Shown here: in pieces, positions 1 through 10,803 of the stretch
Layout: every line of letters starts with the position of its first letter
How positions within the stretch are numbered: the first letter of the stretch is position 1
DNA from: Physcomitrium patens
Taxonomy: Eukaryota; Streptophyta; Bryopsida; Funariales; Funariaceae
Direction of reading: 5' to 3'
Length of the DNA: 64,000 nt
Assembly (NCBI RefSeq): GCF_000002425.4
Contig: NC_037267.1
Coordinates: 10,181,398-10,245,397, forward strand
Translations under genes and position numbers: made by a program
The notes under the pieces: generated by a model
What the model was told of the DNA's origin: nothing
The model's database searches: none
Seen by the model: only the letters and a program-made list of their open reading frames with translations

Positions 1-215
1 ACTTGTTCCTTAAGCTATCAACACGTAGTTAACTTGTTGGCCAAGTTTTTATCCTATAAATACATCTAAAGTCATAACTTCTTCTATGAAGCTTTCCTAA
101 AAGACTTTATGAAATTAATCTATATTTATCTATTTTTACTTAATTATATAAGTAACTATTGGTATAAATATATATGTCCATGATATAAAATCATGTGAGA
201 TTTTTCTATTTTATT
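1..215 (-). repeat. Degraded LTR fragment of family A
   Basis: Read on the minus strand, this stretch follows the first half of the 552-bp LTR of the tandem element at 5460. Shared blocks include the run of AAGTAAAAATAGATAAA-like sequence, the TAGGAAAGCTTC block and CTTGGCCAACAAGTTAACTA. It is strongly AT-shifted. It would be the 3' LTR of the minus-strand relic that continues to 18769. The outer end is cut by the window edge and the inner end near 215 is approximate. Confidence 0.5.
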
Positions 216-414
216 TTAACATTTGGCATTGAGATGGATTACATCTAACTTATCTTCTAATACTACATTATAATTGGATAGTAGATTCAGCAGTAATACT
301 TGAGGAACTTAGATAAATAAAGTATTTCATATTTATATGTAAAGACTTATAGAATATAATTAAAAGTAAAGCATTAAGAACAAAAAGTATTAAAAGTGAA
401 TGTTGATTTTTTTA

Positions 415-775
415 AATAGATATTACTTTTTGCTATTCTTAAGGCATTAGTAAAGACATGCAACAACAAAGTAAATCAGTTTCCTAGGCTACTATCATTC
501 AAATTATAGGCATGTTACATAATTCATAATATGGTGACTAATTATATACCTTTTGAGTTAATATATGGACAAAAATTAATTATACTAGTAGAAAAAATAA
601 TGCTTAGATGGAAAATATTGTCTTGAAAGGATAATCTTAATATATAAGATCTTTTAGCATTACAGATTCAATGATTGAAAAAAAGACTTAAAGATATCAA
701 AATTGCAATAGAAAGGTTTAAAAAAAAAAAGACAAAAGAATAAAGAAAGATTTGATAAATATTATGGACATCCAA
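415..775 (+). pseudogene. B-like integrase fragment, degraded
   Basis: Plus-strand translation with several stops follows the integrase of family B (compare 26195-26530). It shows ILKALVKTCNNKVN, PRLLSF, then a block like TNYIPFELIYGQKLI and LLALQIQ, then LKKRLKDIKIAIERFKKK. This covers the end of the catalytic core and the helical region after it. It is far more decayed than B1 or B2, so it is an old member or relative of that family. No start, no terminus and no LTR could be tied to it. Its orientation is opposite to the surrounding minus-strand relic, so it is a separate insertion. Confidence 0.6.
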
Positions 776-779
776 TAAG

Positions 780-1275
780 AAGATTTTAGAAATATTTTAA
801 AAATATTCTATTAGATTTTAGAAGATTTAAGAAGATTTTAAAAATATTCTAATAAAAGGTTTTAAAATATTTTAAAAAAGTTTCAATAAAATATTCTAAA
901 AATATTCTAGTAAATTCTAAAAAGTTCTAGGAGGATTAAAGAAATTATTTAAGAATTTTTTTAGGATTTTTTGTCTCTAAATAATATGAGAGCTGCTTGA
1001 TAAGCCTCCTAATACTTAATGTATATTAGAATCAAGGTTGAAGAGATCTTCAATCTTGAAAATACATTTCATAGAGCTTTAGCTTACCTCTCTTGGTTAT
1101 GATCTTGTACTCATTTAATTTATTAAGTTAATACTAATTTATTAAAATTCTTCTTATTTGGTCTTTTATATAATATATCTATGATAATAAAATGTATCAA
1201 GTATAATCTAAAATAATTAAAAAGAATGATTAAATCTTAATCTACAATAATATTTTGGATAATCAACATAGAACA
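780..1275. other. AT-rich DNA without a gene
   Basis: Nothing coding is seen. From 780 to 960 the sequence is a loose repeat of AAATATTCTA and TTTTAGAAGATTT-like words. Between about 980 and 1110 there is less biased sequence (TAAGCCTCCTAATACTTAATG onward) that looks like part of an LTR, but no partner was found in the window. Confidence 0.35.
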
Positions 1276-1790
1276 TTACAAAATAAATTCATGCATTGCT
1301 TTGGAAGTCGTGACAAACTTGAAGAACATGTAATTGTACTTTGCTTTTTGAAATATATAATTGTCTCTCAAAATAGAATAGATTATTCTTGAACTTGAAC
1401 TTGAAATTAGAAGTAGCATGGGACTTAAAAGAATTATTCTTAATATCATAAAAGAAAGGTAAGAGGTCATACTTGATTGAATTTATTTGGCAAAGGTTGA
1501 ATCAATAGATAATATTGATTTTATTGTTTAAAGATGAAAATGCTTTGGCTTCAAGAGATTCTTTTTTTATTAATCAAAATTTGCCTCTACTTCTTTTGAT
1601 GCAAGATAAAAAATGTCTTAAAAGGATGTTTGATGAATCTTATTTTTTTTGGATCAATAAGTAATCTTGAGATTAAATCTTGATAAAGACATACTCTAAT
1701 GTGCTTGACAACAATTCAATACATATACCAACATGAAATATTTCAAGTTTTTATGATTTGTATATATAATGTATTGAAGTAACATGGCTA
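1276..1790 (-). pseudogene. A-family integrase start and RNase H end, relic
   Basis: On the minus strand, 1470 down to 1276 aligns with the junction of pol to integrase in the tandem element (compare 9328-9490), and 1790 down to about 1660 aligns with the RNase H end (YTDHKNLEYFM through MSLSRF, compare 9015-9130). Stops and indels break every frame. The order on the minus strand (RNase H, then integrase) is correct for one gypsy pol gene. The RNase H part is interrupted at about 1790 by a 1.4-kb insertion and resumes near 3236. Confidence 0.6.
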
Positions 1791-1794
1791 ATAA

Positions 1795-3235
1795 ATAAAA
1801 GAGATAAAAAAATTATATTGTAGAAGATCTTATTTTACAATATTATAAAACATTATCTTAAGAATATAGATAATAGTCAAAAGATAGTAAAATTAAAGAA
1901 TGCTAATGTTGCTTTTTTATAAAATAAGCTTCTACTTATTTTGTAGGACCATATATAAGGCAATACAAAGTCGATTGGAAAATTAAATGATATAGGTATA
2001 TATAGGAAGAAATTAAGAGTAGATTTTAGCAAAATTTACTTCAAAGAGCCAAAAATTGATACTCCAAAGAAGACTAGTTATCAACCTGGACCAAAATCAG
2101 ATCTTAAGGCACAAAATCACACACCTATGATGAGGAGGGGATTGTTTTGTAAATCAAAGAATAGGATTTGAAAGTAGACTAAAAAAAAGATTTTTGGGCT
2201 TTGATTTTATATCAATTAAATCAATATTGAATTTTTGAAGGATTTCCAAAATTAATAATATTTTTGGTTGGTTTGGATTTTGAAAAATAAAGATATGTTT
2301 ACAAATTTCAGGATTTCTTGTATTTTGTAGAATGTATACAAATGAATTTGGAACAGTGTGTTGGTGTGCTAGTTTTTAATGTATTAAATTTTTGAGGTCA
2401 ATTGAACAATTAGATCAAAGTGTATGAAGGTTTTTGTGGATTGAAGTCTCAAAAATTGGAGTTTGAGGATCAGTGAGTATTTCTAAGATTTTTAGTGATT
2501 TTTCAATTAGATTGAAGTGATTTTTTTGTATGGATACTAGATTCAATTTCCAAAATTTTAAGTGAATTTTAGAAGAAATTCAATAGTTCAAGAAGGAGAT
2601 ATTGGTACTAGAGGTTCAACATTTAGATTGGAGTAGGAGGCCACATAACACCTGATTGTATTATCTTACATTTCTCTTAATTGGTAATTACAATTGATTT
2701 CAACTTTCTTATACTTCTCCTTTACTAAGATATTAAGAAGTTAACAAATTTTTAATTGATATAAATGATTTGATCATTAATTATTGAGGTTCTATTTTGC
2801 TATAGAATTTACGAAGAGTTTGTTTAAGTTGTAGGATTTCATTACAATTTGATTTAAGCTTTGATCTAAAATTTGCTTAAGATCAGGATTTGCTTAGGAT
2901 TCAGTTTAAAACTTATCTAGGATTTGTCTTAGGTTTAGAAATTCATTAAGAATTCATTAAGATTTGATATAAGATTTGGTTAAAATTCAATTAAATTTTT
3001 AATTAGGATTATATTAAGTTTTTTATTTTTAATATTTTTTAAGGATTCTTTGTGATTCTTTTATGACTTTTTTAAAATTTATTTCAATAGGTTAAAGTTT
3101 CATTGGATTGTTAGGAATTACTTAAAGTTTATTTAAGGCTCTATTAGACTTTGTAGAATTATTGTTGTATTATTATTTACCTTCTATAGCTAGGTATCTA
3201 GTATATTTTCAAGCAAGAATACACATAATATGATA
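1795..3235 (+). repeat. Old solo-LTR-like insertion
   Basis: This block of about 1.44 kb splits the RNase H region of the minus-strand A relic, whose sequence resumes on each side. Its right end (ACCTTCTATAGCTAG to ATAATATGATA) is a decayed form of the 3' end of the family B LTR (compare 28225-28278). Most of it is repeated inverted at 40176-41645, sharing the AGTAGATTTTAGCAAAATTTAC and ATCAACCTGGACCAAAATCAG blocks. Length is close to the B LTR (1334-1365 bp), so a solo LTR of an older B relative is the best reading. The left end was not defined, and no target duplication could be confirmed. Confidence 0.45.
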
Positions 3236-4300
3236 ATAGTGGCTAAATTCAAAGTATTGTCTAGATAATGATACCATTCTTAAAACAAATCCATAATTGT
3301 AAGAAATTATTTTTTATGAATCTCATAATTAATATCAACTATTGAAAATTTTATAGAATAAAAAGTTATTAAATTGAGCTTATTGTTTGCTCTCATTTGT
3401 GACAAAACAAAATCTATAAAAAATTTTGATGAGTTTTTTTTCTATGAAGAATGACTTGAAAAAATTGATGCAATATAAAATTAATACATAAATAAATATT
3501 TTCTTCAAGGCTTCAAAAGATGCTTCAATTTTTTTACTCCACTCAAGTTTATTTTTACATATCAAACATGTAAGAAGAGTTGCAACTTGAAAAAAATTCT
3601 TAATAAAGATCTTATAATAATTTAAAAATTCTAAAAAGCATTGTATATCTCTTATTGTTCTTGAAATCTTTTAATTTATAATAATTTGGACTTTTTTTGG
3701 ATCTATAATTAGATATTTATTGGATATTATGTATCTTTAAAAGTTAAATTAAAAAGTATAGAATACACACTTTTTTTTTATCTTGGTATATAATCTTAAA
3801 TTTTTAAGTTTTTGTAATGTACAAAAAATATAAATTTAATATTTTTTTTATGTTCTTAGAATAAATTAGAATATTGTCTACATAGTAGAAAATAAAATCA
3901 TCAAGAAACTCACAAATAATATCATTTATAAGATATTGAAAAGTGATTGGTGCATTTGTGAGTCTAAAAGGCATGATATTATATTTGAAATGTCCATATC
4001 TAGTTCAAAAAGTAGTCTTTTATTCATCTCCTTCTTTAATGCAGACCAAGTTGTATATTCCTTATAAATCTATTTTTATATAGTTTTTTGCTTGATTGAG
4101 TTGATCAAGAAGTCTTAAAAATAAATGTAAATAATTCTTATTTTTGATGGTTATCTTGTTAAGTTCTTGATAGTCTATGCACATCTATAGGGATTCATTA
4201 TTTTTCTTTATAAATAAGATAGGAATTTTGGCTAGAGATTTTGATTAGCATATGAAGTTTTTATCCAAATTTTTATCAATTTATTCTTATAATATAGCCA
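3236..4300 (-). pseudogene. A-family reverse transcriptase and RNase H, relic
   Basis: Minus-strand translation in shifting frames follows the pol gene of the tandem element: PFxLTNAPITFQ, the active-site region YVDNILIYSK (codons at 3873-3884), the YIISN and FLGFxNYY blocks, then WSKKIEASFEALK at the start of RNase H. The second catalytic aspartate position reads Asn, as in the young A copies, but here with Tyr-Val before it. Numerous stops and frameshifts show that it is dead. It is continuous with the protease region to its right. Confidence 0.65.
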
Positions 4301-5459
4301 AATTATTTTATAATAAATTAGAGACTAGTTCAAATGGTGGTGAAATTCCTTACAAATCAATGGAACAATGATAAGGTCAATACTTTAGAAAAATATTTGA
4401 ATTTTATTTTTCAAAACTCTCTAGAAATCTTAATATTAGCTAGAAATATCACTTGATGTCTTTTCAATATTAAAAATAGATATGGCATATATAACAAAAG
4501 ATATTCATTCTTTTACACCATGCATCAAAACTCTTGTACCTACTTATAAGGAATTGAATATATTAGATTTATGTATTTCTATTTGACTAATAAGATTTTA
4601 GATTCAAGTATCAAAAAAATTAAGATTATAAAAAATATAATTTATTTAAAGATTATATTTTTAGATCCTATAATAATCTTAAAATAATCAAATTAAAAGG
4701 AGATTCTATTATATTAAATATTATTATACTATTATTATCTTTAATTATTATATTTAAAAGAACTGCCTCATAGATAACATCTTTAAAAGACAACAAATGA
4801 CATTCTATGACTTTTACTTGTACAAGTTTAGTTTTTTAGACTAAACTTATTTTTTATTTTTTTAATAAAATCTTCTTCTATAATATAGGTTGAGGCTCTT
4901 GAATCTAATAATATAAGGACTTTATGATTTTTAAATCTTAAATATTCATCTATTATAAAATCAATTAAAAGACCTAAGAAGAGAATAAGACCTTACTAAG
5001 TATTATACATGATTCCAGCAGCATGATCACTATTTTAACTGAAGAAACTTGTTTTTTAATACATTATCTTTTTTAACAATCATGCTTTGTATTTTATAAT
5101 TACATTGCTTCTTTGGATAATATTAAGTGGTATACTTAGCTTTTCAATAATATAAGCAAAAACCTTCTTAACAATGTAAAGTCTTTTTTTACTCCATGAA
5201 GAATTTAAAATATACATTATCAATTTGCATTAATTTTAGCCTTGATAAATAAGTTTTTAAAAACTTGAAAGTTGTTACTATTACTTGACTTCTTCCTCTT
5301 TAGCTAAGTCTTTGTTCTTGATGCGTTTCAAATAATTGATTATCATATGCAATGGTTTGAATAAAAAATTATTTTAAAGATTTTGCTTTTGGCATTGCCA
5401 ATAATAAATCTTTAACATTATCCTTCAATGCATATAAAAATTGATTGATAAGGGCTTTG
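4301..5459 (-). pseudogene. A-family protease and gag C-terminal half, relic
   Basis: The minus strand from about 5000 to 4500 matches the protease region of family A, with LLDSRAST where the active DSGAS motif should be. From 5459 to about 5280 it matches gag: KALINQFLYALKDNVKDLLLAMP and then AYDNQLF (compare 6811-6930). The gag match stops exactly at the left target duplication of the tandem A element at 5455-5459 and resumes at 17628. The tandem element therefore landed inside the gag gene of an older, oppositely oriented member of its own family. Confidence 0.65.
5455..5459. repeat. Left target-site duplication of element A
   Basis: CTTTG, matched by CTTTG at 17628-17632 on the far side of the three-LTR array. 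Joining the flanks at this point restores continuity of the older gag relic on the minus strand. Confidence 0.93.
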
Positions 5460-6011
5460 TGTCACGGCCATAATCATGTAAGCTAATAATTACATATAGA
5501 AATAGGTAGAAGTAAGTAAAAGTAGATAAAAGTAAGTTAATTCTATAATATTTAATATAAAAGCTTCCTAGAAACTTCCTAGACGCTGCTTTGACTTCAT
5601 AGGTGTCTTTAATTGACTTTTTGGATTAGAAACGTGGTCAACAAGTTGGCCATGTGCCACACATGTTGTTAGCTTGAAGATCAAGCTAACTATGTGGCCC
5701 ACACGTAGAAAAACTTGCCTTGTAAGTCAAGGCATGTGTCCTACAAAGTCAACACATATTGGAGGTCCTATAGAACATCGCCACGTAGCCCCTAGTTAGA
5801 TAGTATATATAGAGACAAGAGTGAAGGCTTCTTCACTCTTGTCAACTCCTTTCTTGCTTCTAGTCCAGGTTCAAGAGTCTTTAGTTTCTCGTCTTGTGGC
5901 AATAGCCATTCCAGTTTCCTTTTAATATACCTACTTGTTTATATTTTGACTTATTATATCGAGATAGCCTTTTTGTGTATATTTTCCCTCATCGAGTCTT
6001 TGTCCTTGACA
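5460..6011 (+). repeat. LTR 1 of element A
   Basis: It starts TGTCACGG and ends CCTTGACA, giving the usual TG...CA ends. U3 holds three inverted repeats: a 10-bp stem at 5668-5677/5681-5690 inside an outer GCCACA/TGTGGC stem, GCCTTG/CAAGGC at 5717-5733, and a 13-bp stem at 5814-5843. A TATATAT box lies at 5804-5810. By eye I see no difference from LTR 2 or LTR 3. Confidence 0.95.
5804..5843 (+). promoter_or_regulatory. LTR promoter: TATA box and start-site hairpin
   Basis: TATATAT (5804-5810) is followed at once by a perfect 13-bp inverted repeat, GACAAGAGTGAAG (5814-5826) and CTTCACTCTTGTC (5831-5843), with loop GCTT. A start about 30 bp after the TATA box would fall at about 5834, in the right arm. 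The same arrangement occurs at 11612-11651 and 17420-17459. The start site is inferred from spacing only. Confidence 0.6.
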
Positions 6012-6013
6012 GA

Positions 6014-6025
6014 TTGACAAGAGTG
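6014..6025 (+). other. Candidate self-priming primer-binding site, copy 1
   Basis: TTGACAAGAGTG begins two bases after the LTR end and is the exact reverse complement of CACTCTTGTCAA at 5834-5845, where the transcript should start. In Tf1 of fission yeast the first bases of the mRNA prime reverse transcription by pairing with a site placed just like this. No tRNA 3' end that I know fits this position. Confidence 0.55.
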
Positions 6026-6031
6026 CACTTA

Positions 6032-6043
6032 CAATATCAGAGC
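6032..6043 (+). other. Relic-like tRNA-iMet primer site
   Basis: CAATATCAGAGC differs from the common plant primer site TGGTATCAGAGC only in its first three bases. It lies 20 bp from the LTR end, whereas such sites normally sit within a few bases of it. The loss of the CCA-pairing TGG would spoil tRNA priming. Confidence 0.4.
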
Positions 6044-6219
6044 TTTGTTTTTCTTGAGTGAGAGTGGATTACCCCTTTCTCTTGACAAGACATAAGCATA
6101 TTAGAAGTTTGCGGATTACCCACTTCTAAACTGATATTGTTCTTGGTATCTTCTTTATTATCAAGTCTTTCTTTTCTTTTGTCTTGAGCAGTATCAAACA
6201 AATTTTTCTTACTGTCATT

Positions 6220-7224
6220 ATGGCAGAGCTTGTTGAAATGAAGAGTGCAATGGCACAAATGCAAGAGCAAATGAGGGAGTTAATGCTTGCGATGCATCAA
6301 CTCAATTCACCAACACATGAAAGAACAAGAATAGCAGAAACTGGGGATATAGAGATGATCGGAGCTGCTTCAACATCTACAATAAATCACGTTCCTTCTC
6401 CAATTGTACAACACCCTGTAAGCACTAGAGAACCAAGAATTACCTTATCCGAGAAATTTGATGGTACGAGATCTAAGTTTCGAGGGTTCATCAATCAAGT
6501 ACAATTGGCAATTGAACTTCAACCGCAAAGCTATCCAACTCCAGGATCACAAGTCAGGTTTATTGGCACTCTACTTTCTGGTTCTGCATTATCATGGTTT
6601 TCGTCTTTTCTTGAACAACGAAATCCAATATTGGACAATTTGGAAGCTTTTTTGGCGGAGTTTCGATCTATGTATGGTGAACACGATGCAACTCGTGTTG
6701 CAACAAATAAGATCCGAATTCTGCGACAAGAAAATCGCTCAGTAATAGTATATGCTTCACAATTTCGACAACTTGCAATTGACATCAAGTGGGATGATGC
6801 TGCACTCATTAGTCAATTTCTTTATGGATTGCAATACGAAGTAAAGAAATTGATGCTCAACTTACCTGATCCTCAAACTTTGAGTCAAACAATCGATTTT
6901 GCGGTAAAATGTGATAATCGACTTTTCAAATTTCGATCTAAGAATCATTCACGGGAACCTCAACGTTAATACTCAATGGCAACATCAACATCTTTGCCAA
7001 ACGTACATTCGGAAGTAGAAGACATGCAAATTGATGCGGTACGTTTTAAACCCCTAATTGAGCAAGAAAAGATTCGTCGTCGTCAAGAAGGATTATGTTT
7101 ATATTGCGGAGAACCTAAACACACTGCTCAACATTGTCCAAAGAAATGACGCAACTATAAAATGAGGGGTACGATGGTCAAAGAAGACAACATGTCGGAA
7201 AACGGATTCGTCCAGCTACAATAG
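6220..7224 (+). pseudogene. gag: gag of A copy 1, broken by two stops
   Basis: This codes for the capsid-nucleocapsid protein of the element, which would package its RNA in cytoplasmic particles. The ATG at 6220 begins MAELVEMKSAMAQMQ, a short amphipathic helix-forming start. The gag core follows, with ALSWFSSFLEQ and FRSMYGEHD as recognisable blocks. Compared with copy 2, this gene has TAA at 6967-6969 and TGA at 7147-7149 (CGA in copy 2). Both lie around the zinc knuckle, so the 5' part would give 249 residues without it. A reading that starts upstream at 6184 uses TTG, so 6220 is the first true ATG. The gene ends at 7224 and pol continues in the -1 frame. Confidence 0.85.
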
Positions 7225-10200
7225 GGACCATGCAGCTGGAACCTTGTACAATTCCTAATGAAGGTCCTATCCTCTCCTCAGAACCCTCTCCTTGTTTTAT
7301 AATAGACTTATATTTAGGACCTAAGAATTACAAAGCCTCTGCTTTATTAGATTCGGGAGCCTCAGTATGTTTTTTAGATGAATAATTTGTTAAAAGTCGT
7401 AAAATATCCTTTGTACAGAAACCTAAACCAGTACATGTAGAAGTCATAGATGGTCATCCCTTGTCTTCTGGAGATGTCACTCATGAAACTCATCCTATAA
7501 AAGTAATAATAGACGGTCATGATAGCTACATAGCTTTTAACATAATTAAATCCCCGTCCAATCCAGTTATTTTAGGTTTATCCTGGCTAGAAAAATATAA
7601 CCCTCGAATAGATTGGAATTCGCGTAAACTTGACTTTTTCTAGAGCGTTATTAATAGTTCTACTAACCAAGTAAAAAATTATAAGTCTAGTATAGTAAAA
7701 CCCGTACTGATAGGTGCAAAAGCATTTATACACGCAGCAAAAGAAGGATCAACTTTTGCTATTTATGCTGCACCTATTTCTGAAAACGTAAAGACTTCAA
7801 GTGACATTCCAAGTCAATATCAGGAGTATCAAGACGTTTTTGAGAAAAAGAATGCAGATATTCTTCCAGAGCATCGTCCATATGATTGTTCAATCGACCT
7901 CAAGGAAGGAACTCAGCCACCATTTGGACCAATTTACAGTTTATCGCAAGATGAGATGGCTGAACTCAAGACATATATTGACGAGAATTTAGCGAAGAAT
8001 TTCATACGCCATTCAAAATCTCCAGCAGGAGCTCCAATTCTATTCGTAAAGAAAAAAGATGGATCTTTACGAATGTGTGTTGATTATCGACGACTCAACA
8101 AGACCACAATCAAGAACAGGTATCCATTACCTTTGATATCAGGACTCCTTGACCAGTTGAATCAAGCTAAGATCTATACAAAAATAGATCTAAGAGGAGC
8201 ATATAATTTACTATGGATCAAAGAAGGAGATGAATGGAAGACTGCGTTTCAAACCAGGTATGGACATTTCGAATATAATGTCATGCCCTTTGGACTCACG
8301 AATGCACCAGCTGCTTTTCAACATCTCATGAATGATGTATTTCGTGAATTCTTAGATAATTTTGTCATCTGCTCTCTAGACAATATCCTGATCTATTCTA
8401 AGAACGTCGAAGAACATGAAATACATGTTCGTCAAGTATTACAAAAACTTAGAGATGCAAGATTATACGCCAAGATGGAAAAGTATGTATTTCACACTAC
8501 TCAAGTTGACTTTTTAGGATACATCATTTCAAATGATGGTCTCATGATGGATTCTAAGAAAGTCCAAACAATCATGGATTGGAAGATTCCAAGGACGGTA
8601 AGAGATGTCCAATGTTTCTTGGGATTTGTCAATTACTATCGGATCTTCATCAAAGATTTCTCACGAGTTGTAGCTCCACTTACACGCTTGACTAGTAAAG
8701 ATAAATTTCAATGGAATCAAGAAGCGGAAGCAGCATTTGAAGCCTTGAAGACATCGTTTGTCTCTACACCAGTCTTATATCGTGTTGACTTTTCCAAGGT
8801 ATTTTTTATGGAAACGGATGCATCAGATTTTGCCTTGGGTGCAGTTTTATCACAAATGGGAACAGATGACAAACTTCATCCGATAGCTTTTCATTCAAGA
8901 AAATTCTCAGCAGCCGAGATCAATTATGAGATCCACGATAAAGAACTTCTTGCGATCGTGGATTCCTTTCAAGAATGGCATCATTATCTAGAAGGCGCTT
9001 CTAGTCTAGTCACTGTGTACACAGATCACAAGATCTTCGAGTATTTCATGTCAGCACGCCTGCTGAATCATCGTCAAGCTCGTTGGAGTTTGTCTTTGTC
9101 AAGATTCGAGTTCATTATCACTTATCGGCCAGGAAAACAACAAGGTTTGTCTGATGCCCTATCTAGACGTTTTTATTTTGCACCAAAAGAAGGAGATGCA
9201 GCTTTTGAGCAACAAAGAACGGTCCTCTTGAAACCGGAGCAATTTCATCTCCGAGCAATGAAATCAACATTGACTGTTGATTCAACTTTTCTCAAGCAAA
9301 TCTAGTCCAGTATGTCCTTAAACCCTCTTGTTTATGATATCGAGAATAATTCTTCCAAGTCTCATGATCCTTCTAAGTTTGAGTTCAAGAATAATCTATT
9401 ATATTTTGAAGGACGCCTATATGTTCCAGAAGGAGAAGCACGTTTACGTGTTCTTCAAGCACGTCATGACTTTCCAGCAACAGGGCACTTTGGATATAAT
9501 AAGACTTTGGAACTCATATCAAGAGATTTTTGGTGGCCAAAAATGTGGAAGTCAGTCAAAGACTTTGTACAATCATGTGATATTTGTTCAAGATCAAAAA
9601 TTCCTCGTCATCGACCTTACGGACTTCTTCAGCCATTATCTATCCCAGAACAACCATGGTCTTCTGTTTCTATGGATTTCATCACAGATCTTCTAAGCTC
9701 AAGATCTTATGATTCTATATTTGTGATAGTAGATCGTTTCACCAAGATGGCACATTTTGTGCCATGTACAAAATCTATCACAGGTGAAGAAACAGCTAAG
9801 CTTTTCATTGATAATATCTATCGCTATCATGGATTACCTAAAGATATCATATCGGATAGGGAAACTCAATTTGTGTCAAGATTTTGGAGGAGCCTTTTCA
9901 AGATTTTAAAAGTGGACATAAAGCTATCTTTGGCTTTCCATCCTCAAACTGATGGACAAACAGAGCGCGTAAACCAAGTCTTAGAGCAATATTTAAGGTG
10001 TACTATTAACTACCAACAAGATGATTGGACAACCCTTCTGCCATTGGCAGAGTTTGTTTATAATAATACGGTACATTCTTCCATGCAACAAACACCTTTC
10101 TTTGCCAATTATGGCTATCATCCACGACTTGATACTTTTGATTTTTCAAAAGTTGATAATCATGCAGCAGAAGATATGGCAAATCAATTGTCAGAGTTAC

Positions 10201-10709
10201 ATGCAATAATGAAGACGCAATTGAAGGAAGCTCAAGAACGACAAAAGATAAATGCAGATCTATATCGTAAGGAGCAACCACAAATCAACGTGGGTGATAA
10301 AGTATGGCTACTTCGTCGCAATATCAAGACTACTCGACCTTGTGACAAGTTGGACTATCGTAGGCTTGGTCTTTTTTCTGTTTCTGAACAGATCAACCCA
10401 GTTGCATATCGGTTACATCTACCGGAGTCAATGAAGATCCATCCTGTATCTCTTCTTGAACCATATAAGACAGTGGATATACAAGGAAGAAGACAAATGC
10501 CACCGCCTCCTATAGAAGTAGATAATAATGAAGAATTTGAGGTGGAAGAGATATTATACTCAAGGCGACGCCGAAATAAGCTGGAATATCTTGTTCATTG
10601 GCGCGGATATGATATTAGTGAACGCACATGGGAGCCATCCAGAAATCTAGCAAATGCATCAGCTAAAGTCAAAGTTTTTCATCAACGACATCCATCGAAA
10701 CCAAGATGA
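7161..10709 (+). pseudogene. pol: pol of A copy 1 (PR-RT-RH-INT-chromodomain)
   Basis: The frame is -1 relative to gag, open from 7161 and overlapping the gag end. In order: aspartic protease with LLDSGAS; reverse transcriptase; RNase H with TDAS and YTDHK; integrase with the zinc domain from HDFPATGHFGY to CDICSRSK; a core with Asp in SMDFI, Asp in ISDRETQF and Glu in DGQTERVNQ; and a C-terminal chromodomain (about 10531-10650) with VHWRGY and TWEPSRN. In-frame stops lie at 7383 (TAA), 7641 (TAG) and 9303 (TAG), all shared with copy 2. The RT active site reads Ser-Leu-Asp-Asn (8373-8384) instead of Tyr-x-Asp-Asp. From 9312 to 10709 integrase and chromodomain are open for 465 codons. The gene cannot make a working polymerase. 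Confidence 0.9.
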
Positions 10710-10719
10710 AAATCTCTCT

Positions 10720-10727
10720 TATAAAAG
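10720..10727 (+). promoter_or_regulatory. Possible internal TATA box before ORF3
   Basis: TATAAAAG lies 11 bp after the pol stop and 77 bp before the putative start of ORF3, inside a small inverted repeat (TCTCTT/AAGAGA). Copy 2 has the same at 16528-16535. A separate ORF3 transcript is possible but not shown. Confidence 0.25.
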
Positions 10728-10803
10728 AGACAAGATTGAGGCAAGATAACATTCAATTTCCTATCCTTGTTTGTAACTTCTTTGCATTTGTGACGCTAAT
10801 TAG

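Noticed and set aside
6037..6270. 77-codon minus-strand frame repeated at 11845-12078
   Set aside because: It covers the A leader and gag start in antisense; its duplication only reflects the tandem copy, and the composition is not protein-like.
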